Source: CAYUIS01 sp964444825 (GTDB lineage: Bacteria; Chloroflexota; Anaerolineae; B4-G1). Taken from it: DNA of 43,012 bases. The stretch is taken from positions 1 through 43,012 of the forward strand of contig CAYUIS010000030.1 in the NCBI GenBank assembly GCA_964444825.1, read 5' to 3'. This document shows, piece after piece, positions 8,564 to 17,179 of this stretch (its first letter is position 1; each line of letters opens with the position of its first letter). The translations under genes were made by a program, and so were the position numbers. The notes under the pieces are model-generated. The model saw only the letters and a program-made list of their open reading frames with translations, searched no databases and was not told the origin of the DNA.

Positions 8564-8583
8564 CCCACAAAACGTGTTAGAAT
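8556..8583 (+). promoter_or_regulatory. putative uvrA promoter
   Basis: TTGTCC (8556-8561) and TAGAAT (8578-8583) are separated by 16 bases. Its -35 shares four bases with the minus-strand promoter at 8534-8563, so polymerase can probably occupy only one at a time. Confidence 0.5.
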
Positions 8584-8636
8584 ATTCCTTTGGGCCAGAG
8601 GTCCTGTTGTGGTGTAGAGGAAGATGAGAGAATGAA

Positions 8637-8648
8637 GAACGTATGTTC
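8637..8648 (+). promoter_or_regulatory. SOS box (LexA/DinR-type GAAC-N4-GTTC)
   Basis: The sequence GAACGTATGTTC is a perfect inverted repeat of the Gram-positive LexA (DinR) core, GAAC-N4-GTTC. It ends 22 bases before the uvrA TTG start and lies in the untranslated leader downstream of the putative promoter. Control of uvrA by LexA is established in several bacteria; that it applies here is inferred from this perfect match and its position. Confidence 0.75.
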
Positions 8649-8670
8649 GACCGTAGGATAGGAGTGAGGG

Positions 8671-11616
8671 TTGGGCCAGGAAAAGATCATTGTTCGGGGT
8701 GCGCGAGAGCACAATTTGAAGAATATCACCGTCGAGATACCACGCGACCAGATGGTGGTGGTCACTGGCATCTCGGGATCGGGCAAGTCGTCGCTGGCCT
8801 TTGACACCATCTACGCTGAGGGGCAGCGGCGCTACGTGGAGAGTCTGTCGGCCTATGCGCGCCAGTTTCTGGGCCAGATGGAGAAGCCAGATGTGGACCA
8901 GATCGAGGGGCTTTCGCCTGCTATCTCTATCGATCAACGCGGGGCATCGCACAACCCTCGCTCGACCGTGGGCACCGTCACCGAGATCTATGACTACTTG
9001 AGGCTGCTCTATGCCCGCGTCGGCATCCCGCACTGTCCGCAGTGCGGGCGCGAGGTGACCAAGCAGTCAGCGGAGCAGATCGTGGACGCGGTGATGAGGA
9101 TGGCGCCTGGCGCTCGTTTTCAGGTCCTGGCGCCGCTGATCAAGGAGCGGAAGGGCCACCATCAGGCGGTCTTTGAGGATGTGCGCAAGGCGGGCTTTGT
9201 GCGTATACGGGTCAATGGGGTGGTGCGCGATGTAGACGAGGAGATTGAACTCGATCGGTACAAGATGCACACGGTCGAGGCAGTGGTCGACCGGCTGGTC
9301 ATTCCAGATAGCGAGGGAAAGGAACAGGACAGCTTCCGATCCCGTCTTACCGATTCCATCGAGACTGCGCTGCGGTTGGGCGACGGAGTGGTGGTCGTCA
9401 ATGACGTCTCAACCGAACCATCCCAAGACGTGCTTTACTCGGAGCACCTAGCGTGCCCGACTTGTGGTATCAGCCTGCCGGAGATAGAGCCCCGTACGTT
9501 CTCTTTCAACAGGCCTCAGGGCGCTTGTCCCGAGTGTCAGGGATTGGGGACGCGACTGGAACTCGATCCCGAGTTGGTCGTTCCGAACCCGGACCAGAGC
9601 ATTGCTGAGGGTGCCGTTCAGGCCTGGAGCGTTCGAGATCAGGATGGCTATTGGTGGCAACTGCTCAAAGCCACTTGCGACCACTATGACATTCCGATTG
9701 ATGCCCCCTGGCGCGAGTTGAATCATGCACAACAACATGTCATTCTGTTTGGCAGCGGCGATGAACGTATCGCCGTACGCTTTATCACGCGGGATGGGAA
9801 GCATAATTCCTACCTGAGCAATTTCGAGGGTGCCATTCCCCACCTGCAGCGACGCTACCAAGAGACAAATTCTGACTATATCAGGGAAAAGATCGAAGAG
9901 TTTATGACCAACCACCCGTGCCCGGTGTGCAAGGGCACACGGCTGAGGCCGGAGGCGTTGGCAGTCACGGTGATGGAGAAATCGATCAGCGAAATCGCTA
10001 GCTGGCCGGTCAGCCGATTGTTGCAGTGGGTTGACGAATTGTCGGGTTTCAGTTTCGTGGCGGCAGGATCTCTGCCTGAGGGTGTGGAGCCTGTAAGTGT
10101 GAGACCGGATGTAGTACCTCCTGGCTCTCCTCTCACCGAACAAGAGTGGCTGATCGGCCGGCGTATTTTCAAAGAAGTGCGCGATCGGCTAGGATTTATG
10201 GTCAATGTGGGATTGGACTATTTGACGCTCGATCGCACAGCGGTCACTCTGGCTGGCGGAGAGGCACAACGTATTCGGTTGGCGACGCAGATTGGGTCGC
10301 AACTGACCGGCGTGCTCTATGTTCTGGACGAGCCGAGCATTGGTCTGCACCAGCGCGACAACGCCCGGCTTATTCGCACGCTATTGGAGATGCGCGACTT
10401 GGGCAACACGCTCATCGTGGTGGAGCACGATGAGGCGACCATACGGGCTGCTGACTGGGTCATCGACCTGGGGCAAGGAGCGGGTGAACACGGGGGAGAG
10501 GTGGTCTGCGCGGGTACCATGGAGGACATGATCGCTTGCCCGGAGAGTCTGACGGGTGCGTATTTTTCAGGTCGTCGATCGATCCTGGTGCCGGACGAGC
10601 GGCGCGCGGGGAGTGGCGAGGAGATCGTGGTCCGCGGGGCTCGAGCGCATAATCTCAAAGATATCGACGTGCATATCCATTTGGGCAAGCTGGTGTGTAT
10701 CACAGGGGTCTCAGGCTCTGGGAAGTCGACCCTGCTGGTTGAGGTGCTATACCGGCGGCTAGCTCAGGTACTTCACAGTTCCAGGGAGCCCGCTGGCGAT
10801 CACGACACCCTGGAGGGGGTCGAGCAGATCGACAAGATTATCAATATCGACCAGTCGCCCATTGGACGGACACCGCGCTCCAACCCGGCAACCTACACCA
10901 ACATGTTTACTCCGATCCGCGAGTTGTTCTCCTCGTTGCCCGAGTCAAAGATTCGGGGCTACCGGCCAGGTCGTTTCTCCTTCAACGTTAAGGGCGGGCG
11001 CTGTGAGGCGTGTGAGGGGCACGGGACGTTGCGCATCGAGATGCAGTTTCTGCCTGATATTTACGTGCCTTGCGACGTTTGTCGAGGGCGACGGTACAAC
11101 CGAGAGACGTTGCAGGTACGTTATAAGGGAAAGAATATCGCAGAGGTGCTCGACCTGACGGTGAGCGAGGCAATGGAGTTTTTTGCCAATATCCCCAACC
11201 TTCAGAGAAAGCTCCAAACCCTGCACGACGTGGGGTTGGGGTATATCCGGCTGGGCCAGCCAGCCCCGACTCTCTCGGGCGGGGAGGCTCAACGGGTGAA
11301 GCTGTCCCGAGAGTTGAGCAAACGAGCGACCGGACAGACCTTGTACGTGCTCGACGAGCCCAGCGTGGGGCTACACGCCGCTGACGTGGACAAGCTGATA
11401 TCGGTGCTCAACCGACTGGTGGACGCAGGCAACACCGTCGTCATCATCGAGCATCATCCCGATATCATCAAGGTGGCCGACTGGATCATTGATCTCGGGC
11501 CGGAAGGGGGAGATGGTGGAGGCGAGATCGTGGCCGAAGGCACTCCGGAGCATGTGGCCCAGGTCGAGGCCAGCTACACTGGGCAGTTCTTGAGAGACGT
11601 ACTGGGGAATGTGTAG
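8671..11616 (+). CDS. uvrA: excinuclease ABC subunit A
   Basis: A 981-residue UvrA, the DNA damage-recognition ATPase of nucleotide excision repair, which loads UvrB on lesions as a dimer. The first ATP site has the P-loop GISGSGKSS at 33-41; the second has GVSGSGKST in the C-terminal half. Two ABC signature and Walker B sets are visible (LAGGEAQRIRLATQ with YVLDEPSIGLHQRD, and LSGGEAQRVKLSREL with YVLDEPSVGLHAAD). Zinc modules are present: C262/C265 with C286/C289, and CEACEGHG with CDVCRGRR in the second half. The start is TTG at 8671 with GGAG 6 bases upstream; the following residues match the normal UvrA N-terminus. It converges with the TPR gene downstream. SOS control is likely from the box at 8637-8648. 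Confidence 0.98.
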   Translation: MGQEKIIVRGAREHNLKNITVEIPRDQMVVVTGISGSGKSSLAFDTIYAEGQRRYVESLSAYARQFLGQMEKPDVDQIEGLSPAISIDQRGASHNPRSTVGTVTEIYDYLRLLYARVGIPHCPQCGREVTKQSAEQIVDAVMRMAPGARFQVLAPLIKERKGHHQAVFEDVRKAGFVRIRVNGVVRDVDEEIELDRYKMHTVEAVVDRLVIPDSEGKEQDSFRSRLTDSIETALRLGDGVVVVNDVSTEPSQDVLYSEHLACPTCGISLPEIEPRTFSFNRPQGACPECQGLGTRLELDPELVVPNPDQSIAEGAVQAWSVRDQDGYWWQLLKATCDHYDIPIDAPWRELNHAQQHVILFGSGDERIAVRFITRDGKHNSYLSNFEGAIPHLQRRYQETNSDYIREKIEEFMTNHPCPVCKGTRLRPEALAVTVMEKSISEIASWPVSRLLQWVDELSGFSFVAAGSLPEGVEPVSVRPDVVPPGSPLTEQEWLIGRRIFKEVRDRLGFMVNVGLDYLTLDRTAVTLAGGEAQRIRLATQIGSQLTGVLYVLDEPSIGLHQRDNARLIRTLLEMRDLGNTLIVVEHDEATIRAADWVIDLGQGAGEHGGEVVCAGTMEDMIACPESLTGAYFSGRRSILVPDERRAGSGEEIVVRGARAHNLKDIDVHIHLGKLVCITGVSGSGKSTLLVEVLYRRLAQVLHSSREPAGDHDTLEGVEQIDKIINIDQSPIGRTPRSNPATYTNMFTPIRELFSSLPESKIRGYRPGRFSFNVKGGRCEACEGHGTLRIEMQFLPDIYVPCDVCRGRRYNRETLQVRYKGKNIAEVLDLTVSEAMEFFANIPNLQRKLQTLHDVGLGYIRLGQPAPTLSGGEAQRVKLSRELSKRATGQTLYVLDEPSVGLHAADVDKLISVLNRLVDAGNTVVIIEHHPDIIKVADWIIDLGPEGGDGGGEIVAEGTPEHVAQVEASYTGQFLRDVLGNV

Positions 11617-11670
11617 AAGCCTCGCCGGCTGGGCGTTATTACCGTCGGTTGGACTATCGCTCCATGTCGC

Positions 11671-12828
11671 CTACTCTGGCCCTGGCCTCAACTCTTCCAG
11701 ATAGGCGAGGATATCCTCGTAGATAACCTTGTCCTCGATCGTCGCCAACGCGACGGCCTCCTCCAGTGCGGTTATCGCCTGCTCCTGGTATCCCTGTTGG
11801 GAGTAGATTCGGGCCAGGGTGTGCAGATAACGTGCCTTGTCCAGGTCGCTTGGCGCTCCGTCTACTGCCTGGAGTGCCAATTGACCGGCCTCGTATAGGT
11901 TCTGCTGTTGGTGGGCGACGTAGAACCAGGCCCGTCCGTGGAGGGATGCCGGGTCGAATGGTGCGGTGCTCATGGCGTGGCTCAGGTTGACCTGGGCGGC
12001 CTCGATGTCCCCAAGCGCCGCCTCGGCCATTGCTCGTCCGACGTAGGCCTCCGCCGAGGGTGGACCAAGCGATAGCACAGTTGAGAATGCCGCCTTCGCG
12101 GCGCTGAAATTCCCACTGTCCAGCAGCGCTTGGGCCAGCCACATTTGCTTTGTGAGGTCTGTCTCGTCAAGGTCAGTCGCATCGCGCAGGGCCTCTATTC
12201 CTGCATCAAAGTCTCCCAGCTCGGAGAGTATATGGCCACGCCATGCGTGAGCATCGGCCAGTTCGGGATCTAGTGCGAGGGCCTGGTCGAAATCTGCCAG
12301 GGCGGCGTTCCACTCCTTGGTGTGGAAGTGGGCTTCACCCCGTCCCACGTAGGGTGCGACCGCAGCAGGATCCAGGTTGACGGCGATGTCAAAGTCCATT
12401 AGCGCTTTTTCGTACGCCCCTAGCTCGATGTACGCGTAACCTCGTTGGACCCGCAATGCCAAGTTCTGAGGTTCAGCATCCACCTGGAGATCGAACGGCG
12501 TCAGAGGAGCATCGGGGATGGGTGTGGGCGTGGGGGTGGGGACAGGGCTGGGGGTGGTCGTAGGCAGAGGGGTTGCAGTGGCGGGGATAGGGGATGGTGT
12601 GGGTGAGGCGGTCGGAGATGGTGGTGCCGTGTCTGGCGCAGGCGCGAATGCGTGCAGAATCTCCTGCGAGTTGAGGGCAAAGATGGTCGCCAAACCCCCG
12701 CACACAATGATGGTGAGCGTGCCAAGCAGGATCACCACAAAGCGCTGTGTGCCGGTCATCCTTGCTTGGGTTGGCGCCTTTGATCGCGTTTCGGTGTTTA
12801 CTCTGGTCCTTGTATGTCGTGATTTCAA
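11671..12828 (-). CDS. membrane-anchored TPR repeat protein with Pro/Thr linker
   Basis: A 385-residue protein. A basic cytoplasmic N-terminus (1-29) is followed by one transmembrane helix (about 30-52) and a Pro/Thr/Ser-rich spacer (62-110) of the kind that crosses the cell envelope. The rest (115-380) is tetratricopeptide repeats, with units such as 'LRVQRGYAYIELGAYEKAL' and 'AHAWRGHILSELGDFDAGI'. The topology implies an extracytoplasmic protein-binding scaffold. The TTG start at 12828 was chosen because GGAGG lies 7 bases upstream. Longer readings back to 13020 would run through both promoters and into queG. The gene converges with uvrA and diverges from queG. Its partners are unknown. Confidence 0.85.
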   Translation of the reverse strand: MKSRHTRTRVNTETRSKAPTQARMTGTQRFVVILLGTLTIIVCGGLATIFALNSQEILHAFAPAPDTAPPSPTASPTPSPIPATATPLPTTTPSPVPTPTPTPIPDAPLTPFDLQVDAEPQNLALRVQRGYAYIELGAYEKALMDFDIAVNLDPAAVAPYVGRGEAHFHTKEWNAALADFDQALALDPELADAHAWRGHILSELGDFDAGIEALRDATDLDETDLTKQMWLAQALLDSGNFSAAKAAFSTVLSLGPPSAEAYVGRAMAEAALGDIEAAQVNLSHAMSTAPFDPASLHGRAWFYVAHQQQNLYEAGQLALQAVDGAPSDLDKARYLHTLARIYSQQGYQEQAITALEEAVALATIEDKVIYEDILAYLEELRPGPE

Positions 12829-12847
12829 GATCTCGCCTCCCTTCTCT

Positions 12848-12876
12848 AGTATAAAGCAAGGAGAATTCCTAGGCAA
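12848..12876 (-). promoter_or_regulatory. promoter for the TPR gene
   Basis: On the minus strand, TTGCCT (12871-12876) is followed after 17 bases by TATACT (12848-12853). Transcription would begin about 12-15 bases before the TTG start at 12828, a short leader that still contains the GGAGG site. Confidence 0.6.
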
Positions 12877-12879
12877 GTT

Positions 12880-12908
12880 TTGACAGGACGGTGCGGTGGG
12901 GCTATACT
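12880..12908 (+). promoter_or_regulatory. queG promoter, near-consensus sigma70 type
   Basis: TTGACA (12880-12885), a 17-base spacer and TATACT (12903-12908) lie 27 bases before the queG ATG. The -35 is a perfect consensus. It sits back to back with the TPR promoter, their -35 boxes being separated by only three bases. Confidence 0.8.
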
Positions 12909-12935
12909 GAGCCACCTGAGCAGAATGGGAGCAAC

Positions 12936-14126
12936 ATGAGCCTGAGCGCGCGAATCTGCAGCAAAGCGTACGACCTGGGGTTCGAGCTCGTGGGCGTTGC
13001 ACCGGCGTACCCGGTGCCATATCTGGAAGCTTACCTGTCCTGGATCGACCACGGGTACCACGGGGAAATGGGTTACATGGCGCGGCCAGATCGGGTGGAA
13101 CGGCGAGAAAACCCTGACCGGATTGTGCCAGGTGTGCGTTCTGTCATTTGCGTGGGTTTGAACTACTACCCGGGCCCTGTGATTACGGATGTGGGCGAGG
13201 ATCCCTCACGTGGCCTGATCTCCAACTATGCCTGGGGGATCGACTATCATGACCTGATGGTGCCCCGCTTGGAGGAGTTGTCTGACTTTGTCGATGCTGA
13301 GTTGGGTGCTCGTACGGGGTATGGAAGCACGTATCGCGTCTACGTGGACACAGGACCCGTACTGGAGCGTGCTTACGCCGCTCAGGCAGGCCTGGGATTC
13401 ATCGGCAAGAACACCTGCTTGATCCATCCACAGAAGGGATCCTGGCTGTTCTTGGGAGAGATTCTGACAAACGTCGAGCTAGATCCCACACCTGGAGAGG
13501 CAGGTGTAAGTTGTGGGATGTGTCAGCGGTGCTTGGATGCGTGTCCCTCAAAGGCCTTGATCGCTCCATATGTGCTGGATGCTCGGCTCTGTATTTCGTA
13601 CCTGACGATCGAATTGAGAGGACCTATCCCTGTCGAACTCCGCCCCCTGATCAAGAATCGGGTGTATGGATGTGACGAGTGCCAGGTCGTATGTCCCTGG
13701 CAGCGTTTCGCCCGTCCAACGGAAGTGGGCGCCTTCCACGCCGCTGGACCGGATCGCACCGCCCCGGCATTGGTGGATATCCTGGCGATGAGCGAAAGGG
13801 CTTTTCGACGCCATTACGAGGGTACGCCCGTCCTTCGCATCGGGCGACCTAGACTGCTGCGGAATGCAGCCATAGCTTTGGGCAACTGGGGAAGCGAACA
13901 AGCAACAGGTGCGCTGGAACATGCACTGGTGGATGCCGAGCCCCTGATACGCGGGCACGCTGCTTGGGCGCTGGGGCGCATCGGTGGGCGAGGCGTCGCA
14001 AGTGTGCTGCAGGATGCACTACGGAGTGAAAAAGACCCGTACGTCCTGCGTGAGATCGGGATGGCCATAGAGATGGGGCCCGCTCAGGCCGCTCTGGAGA
14101 TGGAGCGCCACGATCCTGTAGATTAG
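12936..14126 (+). CDS. queG: epoxyqueuosine reductase
   Basis: A 396-residue cobalamin- and Fe-S-dependent enzyme that reduces epoxyqueuosine to queuosine in the wobble position of GUN-anticodon tRNAs. Two 4Fe-4S ligand sets are visible: CGMCQRCLDACP (C193, C196, C199, C203), and C219 with CDECQVVC (C246, C249, C253). The segment 'VDTGPVLERAYAAQAGLGFIGKN', split here by its function as the conserved catalytic-Asp region, matches the family. The C-terminal 100 residues form a HEAT-like repeat (ALGNWG, AAWALGRIGG), as in many QueG proteins, for tRNA contact. ATG 12936 was chosen over an in-frame GTG at 12891 because the promoter overlaps the latter and GGGAG lies just upstream of the former. 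Confidence 0.95.
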   Translation: MSLSARICSKAYDLGFELVGVAPAYPVPYLEAYLSWIDHGYHGEMGYMARPDRVERRENPDRIVPGVRSVICVGLNYYPGPVITDVGEDPSRGLISNYAWGIDYHDLMVPRLEELSDFVDAELGARTGYGSTYRVYVDTGPVLERAYAAQAGLGFIGKNTCLIHPQKGSWLFLGEILTNVELDPTPGEAGVSCGMCQRCLDACPSKALIAPYVLDARLCISYLTIELRGPIPVELRPLIKNRVYGCDECQVVCPWQRFARPTEVGAFHAAGPDRTAPALVDILAMSERAFRRHYEGTPVLRIGRPRLLRNAAIALGNWGSEQATGALEHALVDAEPLIRGHAAWALGRIGGRGVASVLQDALRSEKDPYVLREIGMAIEMGPAQAALEMERHDPVD

Positions 14127-14240
14127 GCCACACGCCGCCTGCTCCGGGTCGATCCCTGTTTTCTCACTTGTCGTTTTCGAGCCTCTCTGTTCGTATCTCC
14201 GCACGCGCCCCATGGGCATAGAACCCTCGCTTTATTCCTG

Positions 14241-14296
14241 GGCAATACATTCGTAACGCAACCGTAACCCAATCAGGGCGCATTGTGGGGTAAGAT
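14241..14296 (+). promoter_or_regulatory. regulatory region of the chemosensory/stressosome locus: 11-bp direct repeats and -10
   Basis: Two adjacent 11-mers, CGTAACGCAAC (14252-14262) and CGTAACCCAAT (14263-14273), agree at 9 of 11 positions. A weaker unit, GGCAATACATT (14241-14251), precedes them in register. A TAAGAT -10 box (14291-14296) begins after exactly 17 bases, and no -35 consensus is present. Tandem 11-bp units next to a promoter lacking a -35 are typical of OmpR/PhoB-family activator sites. The cheA upstream region at 25650-25705 has the same layout. Confidence 0.6.
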
Positions 14297-14378
14297 GACA
14301 TTGTGCCTGATAGGGCTAGGTACGTCTTGCACGCTTGCCGCCTGGGCAGGCATTGTCAACTACCTGGAGCCAAACCTG

Positions 14379-14786
14379 ATGACTAAAGATAATCTCATAT
14401 CTGTTCTGATCGTGGACGACAACGTCACTTTCATACGAATTGCGACGCGTCTATTGGATGCCCACGATGGTATTGCCGTTGTTGGTGCGATTCGTGGGGG
14501 AGAGGACGCTTTGGCACTGGTCCAAGATCTCCAGCCCGAAGTCGTCATCGTTGACACTTCCATGCCCAGCCTGCCGGGAGGACTGGGGTTCATCGGCCGT
14601 CTGCGCTCAGTACTTCCCGATGTGTGGGTTATTGCTCTGACGCTGATAGGCACCGCTGGCTATCGACGGGCGGCCCTGGGAGCCGGCGCGGATGACTTTG
14701 TCCCCAAGGCTGCTATGGGCACTGATCTGTTCTCTGCCATCGAGCGAGTCAGAGAGGTTGCCCCGGCCGTTAGAGAGATGATATGA
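14379..14786 (+). CDS. stand-alone receiver-domain response regulator (first gene of the locus)
   Basis: A 135-residue protein made of a single REC domain. The acidic pocket is DD at 13-14, the phospho-acceptor is D59 (VIVDTSMP), T88 is the switch Thr/Ser position and K110 (DDFVPK) is the conserved lysine, so it should accept phosphate. Its sequence style is closer to NarL-type receivers than to CheY, but no DNA-binding domain follows. ATG 14379, with GGAG at 14366-14369, is preferred to an in-frame ATG at 14283, which overlaps the -10 box. It is separated from the following cheW by 73 bases. It may act as a diffusible output or phosphate sink for the CheA or hybrid kinase of this locus. Confidence 0.88.
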   Translation: MTKDNLISVLIVDDNVTFIRIATRLLDAHDGIAVVGAIRGGEDALALVQDLQPEVVIVDTSMPSLPGGLGFIGRLRSVLPDVWVIALTLIGTAGYRRAALGAGADDFVPKAAMGTDLFSAIERVREVAPAVREMI

Positions 14787-14859
14787 ACGCTTCAACCATC
14801 GACTGAAGCCGAAAGGGATGGTTACCTGAGGCAAAGCGATTGGGAACTAGGAGGGGAGT

Positions 14860-15528
14860 GTGGAGAATCCGCAATCTACAGAGGGCTTGACCTCGTCCGA
14901 GGTGCGAGATTTGGTGACGTTCCGGCTAGCTGAGCAGATGTATGCGCTGCCGATTGAGCCTGTTGTGAGAATCATCGAGATGGTGACGATTACGTCGATT
15001 CCACACGTAGACAGCACCATAGAGGGGATAATCAACGTGCAGGGCGAGCCTATCCCAGTGATCAACCTGCGACGGCATTTCGGCCTCTCAGAGGTTGCCC
15101 TCGGGCTACGTACGCCCATCATGCTCGTCCAAAGTGGCAAACAGACGTTTGGGTTGATCGTGGACGAGGTGACTGACGTACTCAGCTTGTCTCGCGACGA
15201 TATTTCTCGCGTGGCAGACTTGCTGCCGGAGGGGATGGCGGAAGCGCCGATTCTGTCGGGGATCGCCCACGTTGAGCACGAGACGGTGCTGTTGCTAGAC
15301 GTTGAACACCTTCTTGTGCCCAAGCACGTACAAGCACTGTTTCAGGCAGTGGCAGCCTTGCCGGAGGGCATCGTTGGGGGGGTACCGGAGGATGAGGGGG
15401 ATGTCGTGGTGGATGATGTCCATGGATCTTTGGCTGAGACCAAAACCGAAGCGGCGACTGGGAATCAAGACGCGGGACCGGTGATGGAGGGCTTGAAGGA
15501 ACACGAGGACGGGCATGAAACTGGCTAG
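14860..15528 (+). CDS. cheW: CheW-like chemosensory coupling protein
   Basis: A 222-residue protein with a CheW SH3-like domain at about 18-155 (VTFRLAEQMYALPIE, IINVQGEPIPVINLRRHF, FGLIVDEVTDVLSLSRDDI). CheW links chemoreceptor tips to CheA in the polar signalling array. The last 60 residues form an acidic, probably disordered tail not found in classical CheW. The start is GTG 14860, with AGGAGGGG immediately upstream. Its end overlaps the start of cheR by 14 bases, indicating translational coupling. A second CheW-like gene occurs at 22650-23339 on the far side of the stressosome block. Confidence 0.93.
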   Translation: MENPQSTEGLTSSEVRDLVTFRLAEQMYALPIEPVVRIIEMVTITSIPHVDSTIEGIINVQGEPIPVINLRRHFGLSEVALGLRTPIMLVQSGKQTFGLIVDEVTDVLSLSRDDISRVADLLPEGMAEAPILSGIAHVEHETVLLLDVEHLLVPKHVQALFQAVAALPEGIVGGVPEDEGDVVVDDVHGSLAETKTEAATGNQDAGPVMEGLKEHEDGHETG

Positions 15529-17149
15529 TCCGGCCCTGGCCGACACGGGCGTCCCAAGTATGGGATACGGGGATTATTTGCGTTTCAGCCGATTGATCCA
15601 CGAGCGCTATGGACTGCATTTTCCAGAAAGTCGGCGCGCCGATCTGGAGCGGGGTATTCGACAGGCCTATGCCGCATCCACCTGTGGGGATCTGGGTGAA
15701 TACTACCGATTGCTCCAAGATCCCAGCAGCAATATAGTGCAGTTTGAGCGGCTTGTTAACGCCATCACCATCAGCGAGACGCACTTTTTTCGTGATGCAG
15801 GTCAAGTAGATGCTCTGTACAAGGATGTGCTCCCTCGGCTCATCAGTCGCCGGCGTACCTTGCGCACGTTACGGATCTGGAGCGCGGGCTGCGCTAGCGG
15901 TGAGGAGCCGTATTCCATAGCCATGTTATTGCGCGAGCTGTTGCCCGACGTGGATGAGTGGTCTATCACTATCCTAGGTACTGATATCAACACCAAGGCG
16001 ATTGAGCGAGCTCGCCAGGCGGTCTATAGTGAGTGGGCGTTTCGAGAAGATCGAGCCAAGGAGTGGCGGCCGAGGTATTTTCGCCGCAGGGGCAACCGGT
16101 ATGAGTTGATCCCTTCGGTGCGGCGTATGGTGACCTTTGCCCGGCTCAATCTGATGGAGGACGAGTATCCATCTTACGACTCTAATACGACCTTGATGGA
16201 CCTGATCCTGTGTCGCAACGTGATGATATACTTTACCGAGCCCATCTCGCGCGACGTCGTTGAACGATTCTACAATTGCCTAACCTACAGTGGGTGGCTG
16301 GTGGTTGGGCATGCGGAGCATTCACTGACCATCTATCGCCGGTTTCAGGTGCACAACTTTCCCAGCGCGATTCTATATCAGCGCACCGATGAGGCTGAAT
16401 CTGGGCCAAAGGTCTGGGAAGAACCACTCTCCCGGGCGAAGGAACGCTTCTTTCCTTCGGTTCTCGTCCCCACGCCTGAAGAGGACATCGGCTCCCTGCC
16501 GGCTTTTTTCGATGTTCCTCCCGCGCTGCCAACGACGGAACGACGACGTATTCGTTCAACGGAAGAGGAACCGGAACCCAAGCCTGAACCCGAACTGGAT
16601 CACATCTATATTCACACCTTGGGGCGGCTGGGACACGTGCATCCTACTGAGCGCGCCCAAGAGTTGCTGGGCTACGGACGCTCTGAGGAAGCACACGAAC
16701 TGCTCTTGGAAATGGTCAGGGCGGGATCGAAGGATGCCCCTGTGTACGCGCTGCTGGGTCAGGCCTGTGCCAATCTGGGGGATTGGGATAAGGCAGAGCA
16801 TTGGTGTCGTGAAGCCATCTATGTGGACAAGCTCGCGCTCGATGCCTACTACATCCTGGCCCTGGTGCTTCAGCACCAAGGCCAAGTGGACGCAGCCATC
16901 CAGATGATGAGAAAAGTGGTCTACATTGATCGGCACAATGTGCTCGGTCACTTTGGTCTGGCGGATCTGTATCACACAAAAGACCAGTTGCCTCAAGCAC
17001 TAAAGTCGCTAGACAATGCCGGGCGTCTCCTGGAGGGATGGCCCGAGAATGAGTTTATTCCTGGCTCTGGCGGTATAACCGTCAGTAGCCTACGAGACGC
17101 GATTGTTCGTCAGCAGCAAAAGTGGGGTGCGGAGGCATCGGGTGCATAA
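15515..17149 (+). CDS. cheR: CheR-type MCP glutamate methyltransferase fused to TPR repeats
   Basis: A 544-residue protein. A CheR N-terminal helical domain (20-80) precedes the motif ISETHFFRD (86-94). The S-adenosylmethionine-binding site is WSAGCASGEEPYS (122-134), and a LILCRNVMIYF strand follows. These define the methyltransferase that methylates receptor glutamates during adaptation. After a Pro/Glu-rich linker (about 330-375), residues 380-505 form tetratricopeptide repeats (for example ALLGQACANLGDWDKAEHWC). CheR-TPR fusions are common in chemosensory systems that do not run flagella, where the TPR domain binds other proteins. The receptor encoded at 23404-25623 lacks the C-terminal NWETF-type CheR tether, so docking may use the TPR domain instead. 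Confidence 0.95.
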   Translation: MKLASPALADTGVPSMGYGDYLRFSRLIHERYGLHFPESRRADLERGIRQAYAASTCGDLGEYYRLLQDPSSNIVQFERLVNAITISETHFFRDAGQVDALYKDVLPRLISRRRTLRTLRIWSAGCASGEEPYSIAMLLRELLPDVDEWSITILGTDINTKAIERARQAVYSEWAFREDRAKEWRPRYFRRRGNRYELIPSVRRMVTFARLNLMEDEYPSYDSNTTLMDLILCRNVMIYFTEPISRDVVERFYNCLTYSGWLVVGHAEHSLTIYRRFQVHNFPSAILYQRTDEAESGPKVWEEPLSRAKERFFPSVLVPTPEEDIGSLPAFFDVPPALPTTERRRIRSTEEEPEPKPEPELDHIYIHTLGRLGHVHPTERAQELLGYGRSEEAHELLLEMVRAGSKDAPVYALLGQACANLGDWDKAEHWCREAIYVDKLALDAYYILALVLQHQGQVDAAIQMMRKVVYIDRHNVLGHFGLADLYHTKDQLPQALKSLDNAGRLLEGWPENEFIPGSGGITVSSLRDAIVRQQQKWGAEASGA

Positions 17150-17179
17150 GGGGCGGATCGTGAAGGAGGTTCCGACAGA

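Noticed and set aside
12510..12650. Repetitive G/T-rich stretch as a tandem repeat or CRISPR-like array
   Set aside because: It is the coding sequence of the Pro/Thr linker of the TPR protein. Units are irregular and no spacers exist.
12829..13020. Longer N-terminus for the TPR protein
   Set aside because: It would run through two strong promoters and overlap queG. The TTG at 12828 has a proper ribosome binding site.
14788..14808. GCTTCA/TGAAGC hairpin after the first receiver gene as a terminator
   Set aside because: Only six base pairs with a nine-base loop and no U-tract. Transcription probably continues into cheW.
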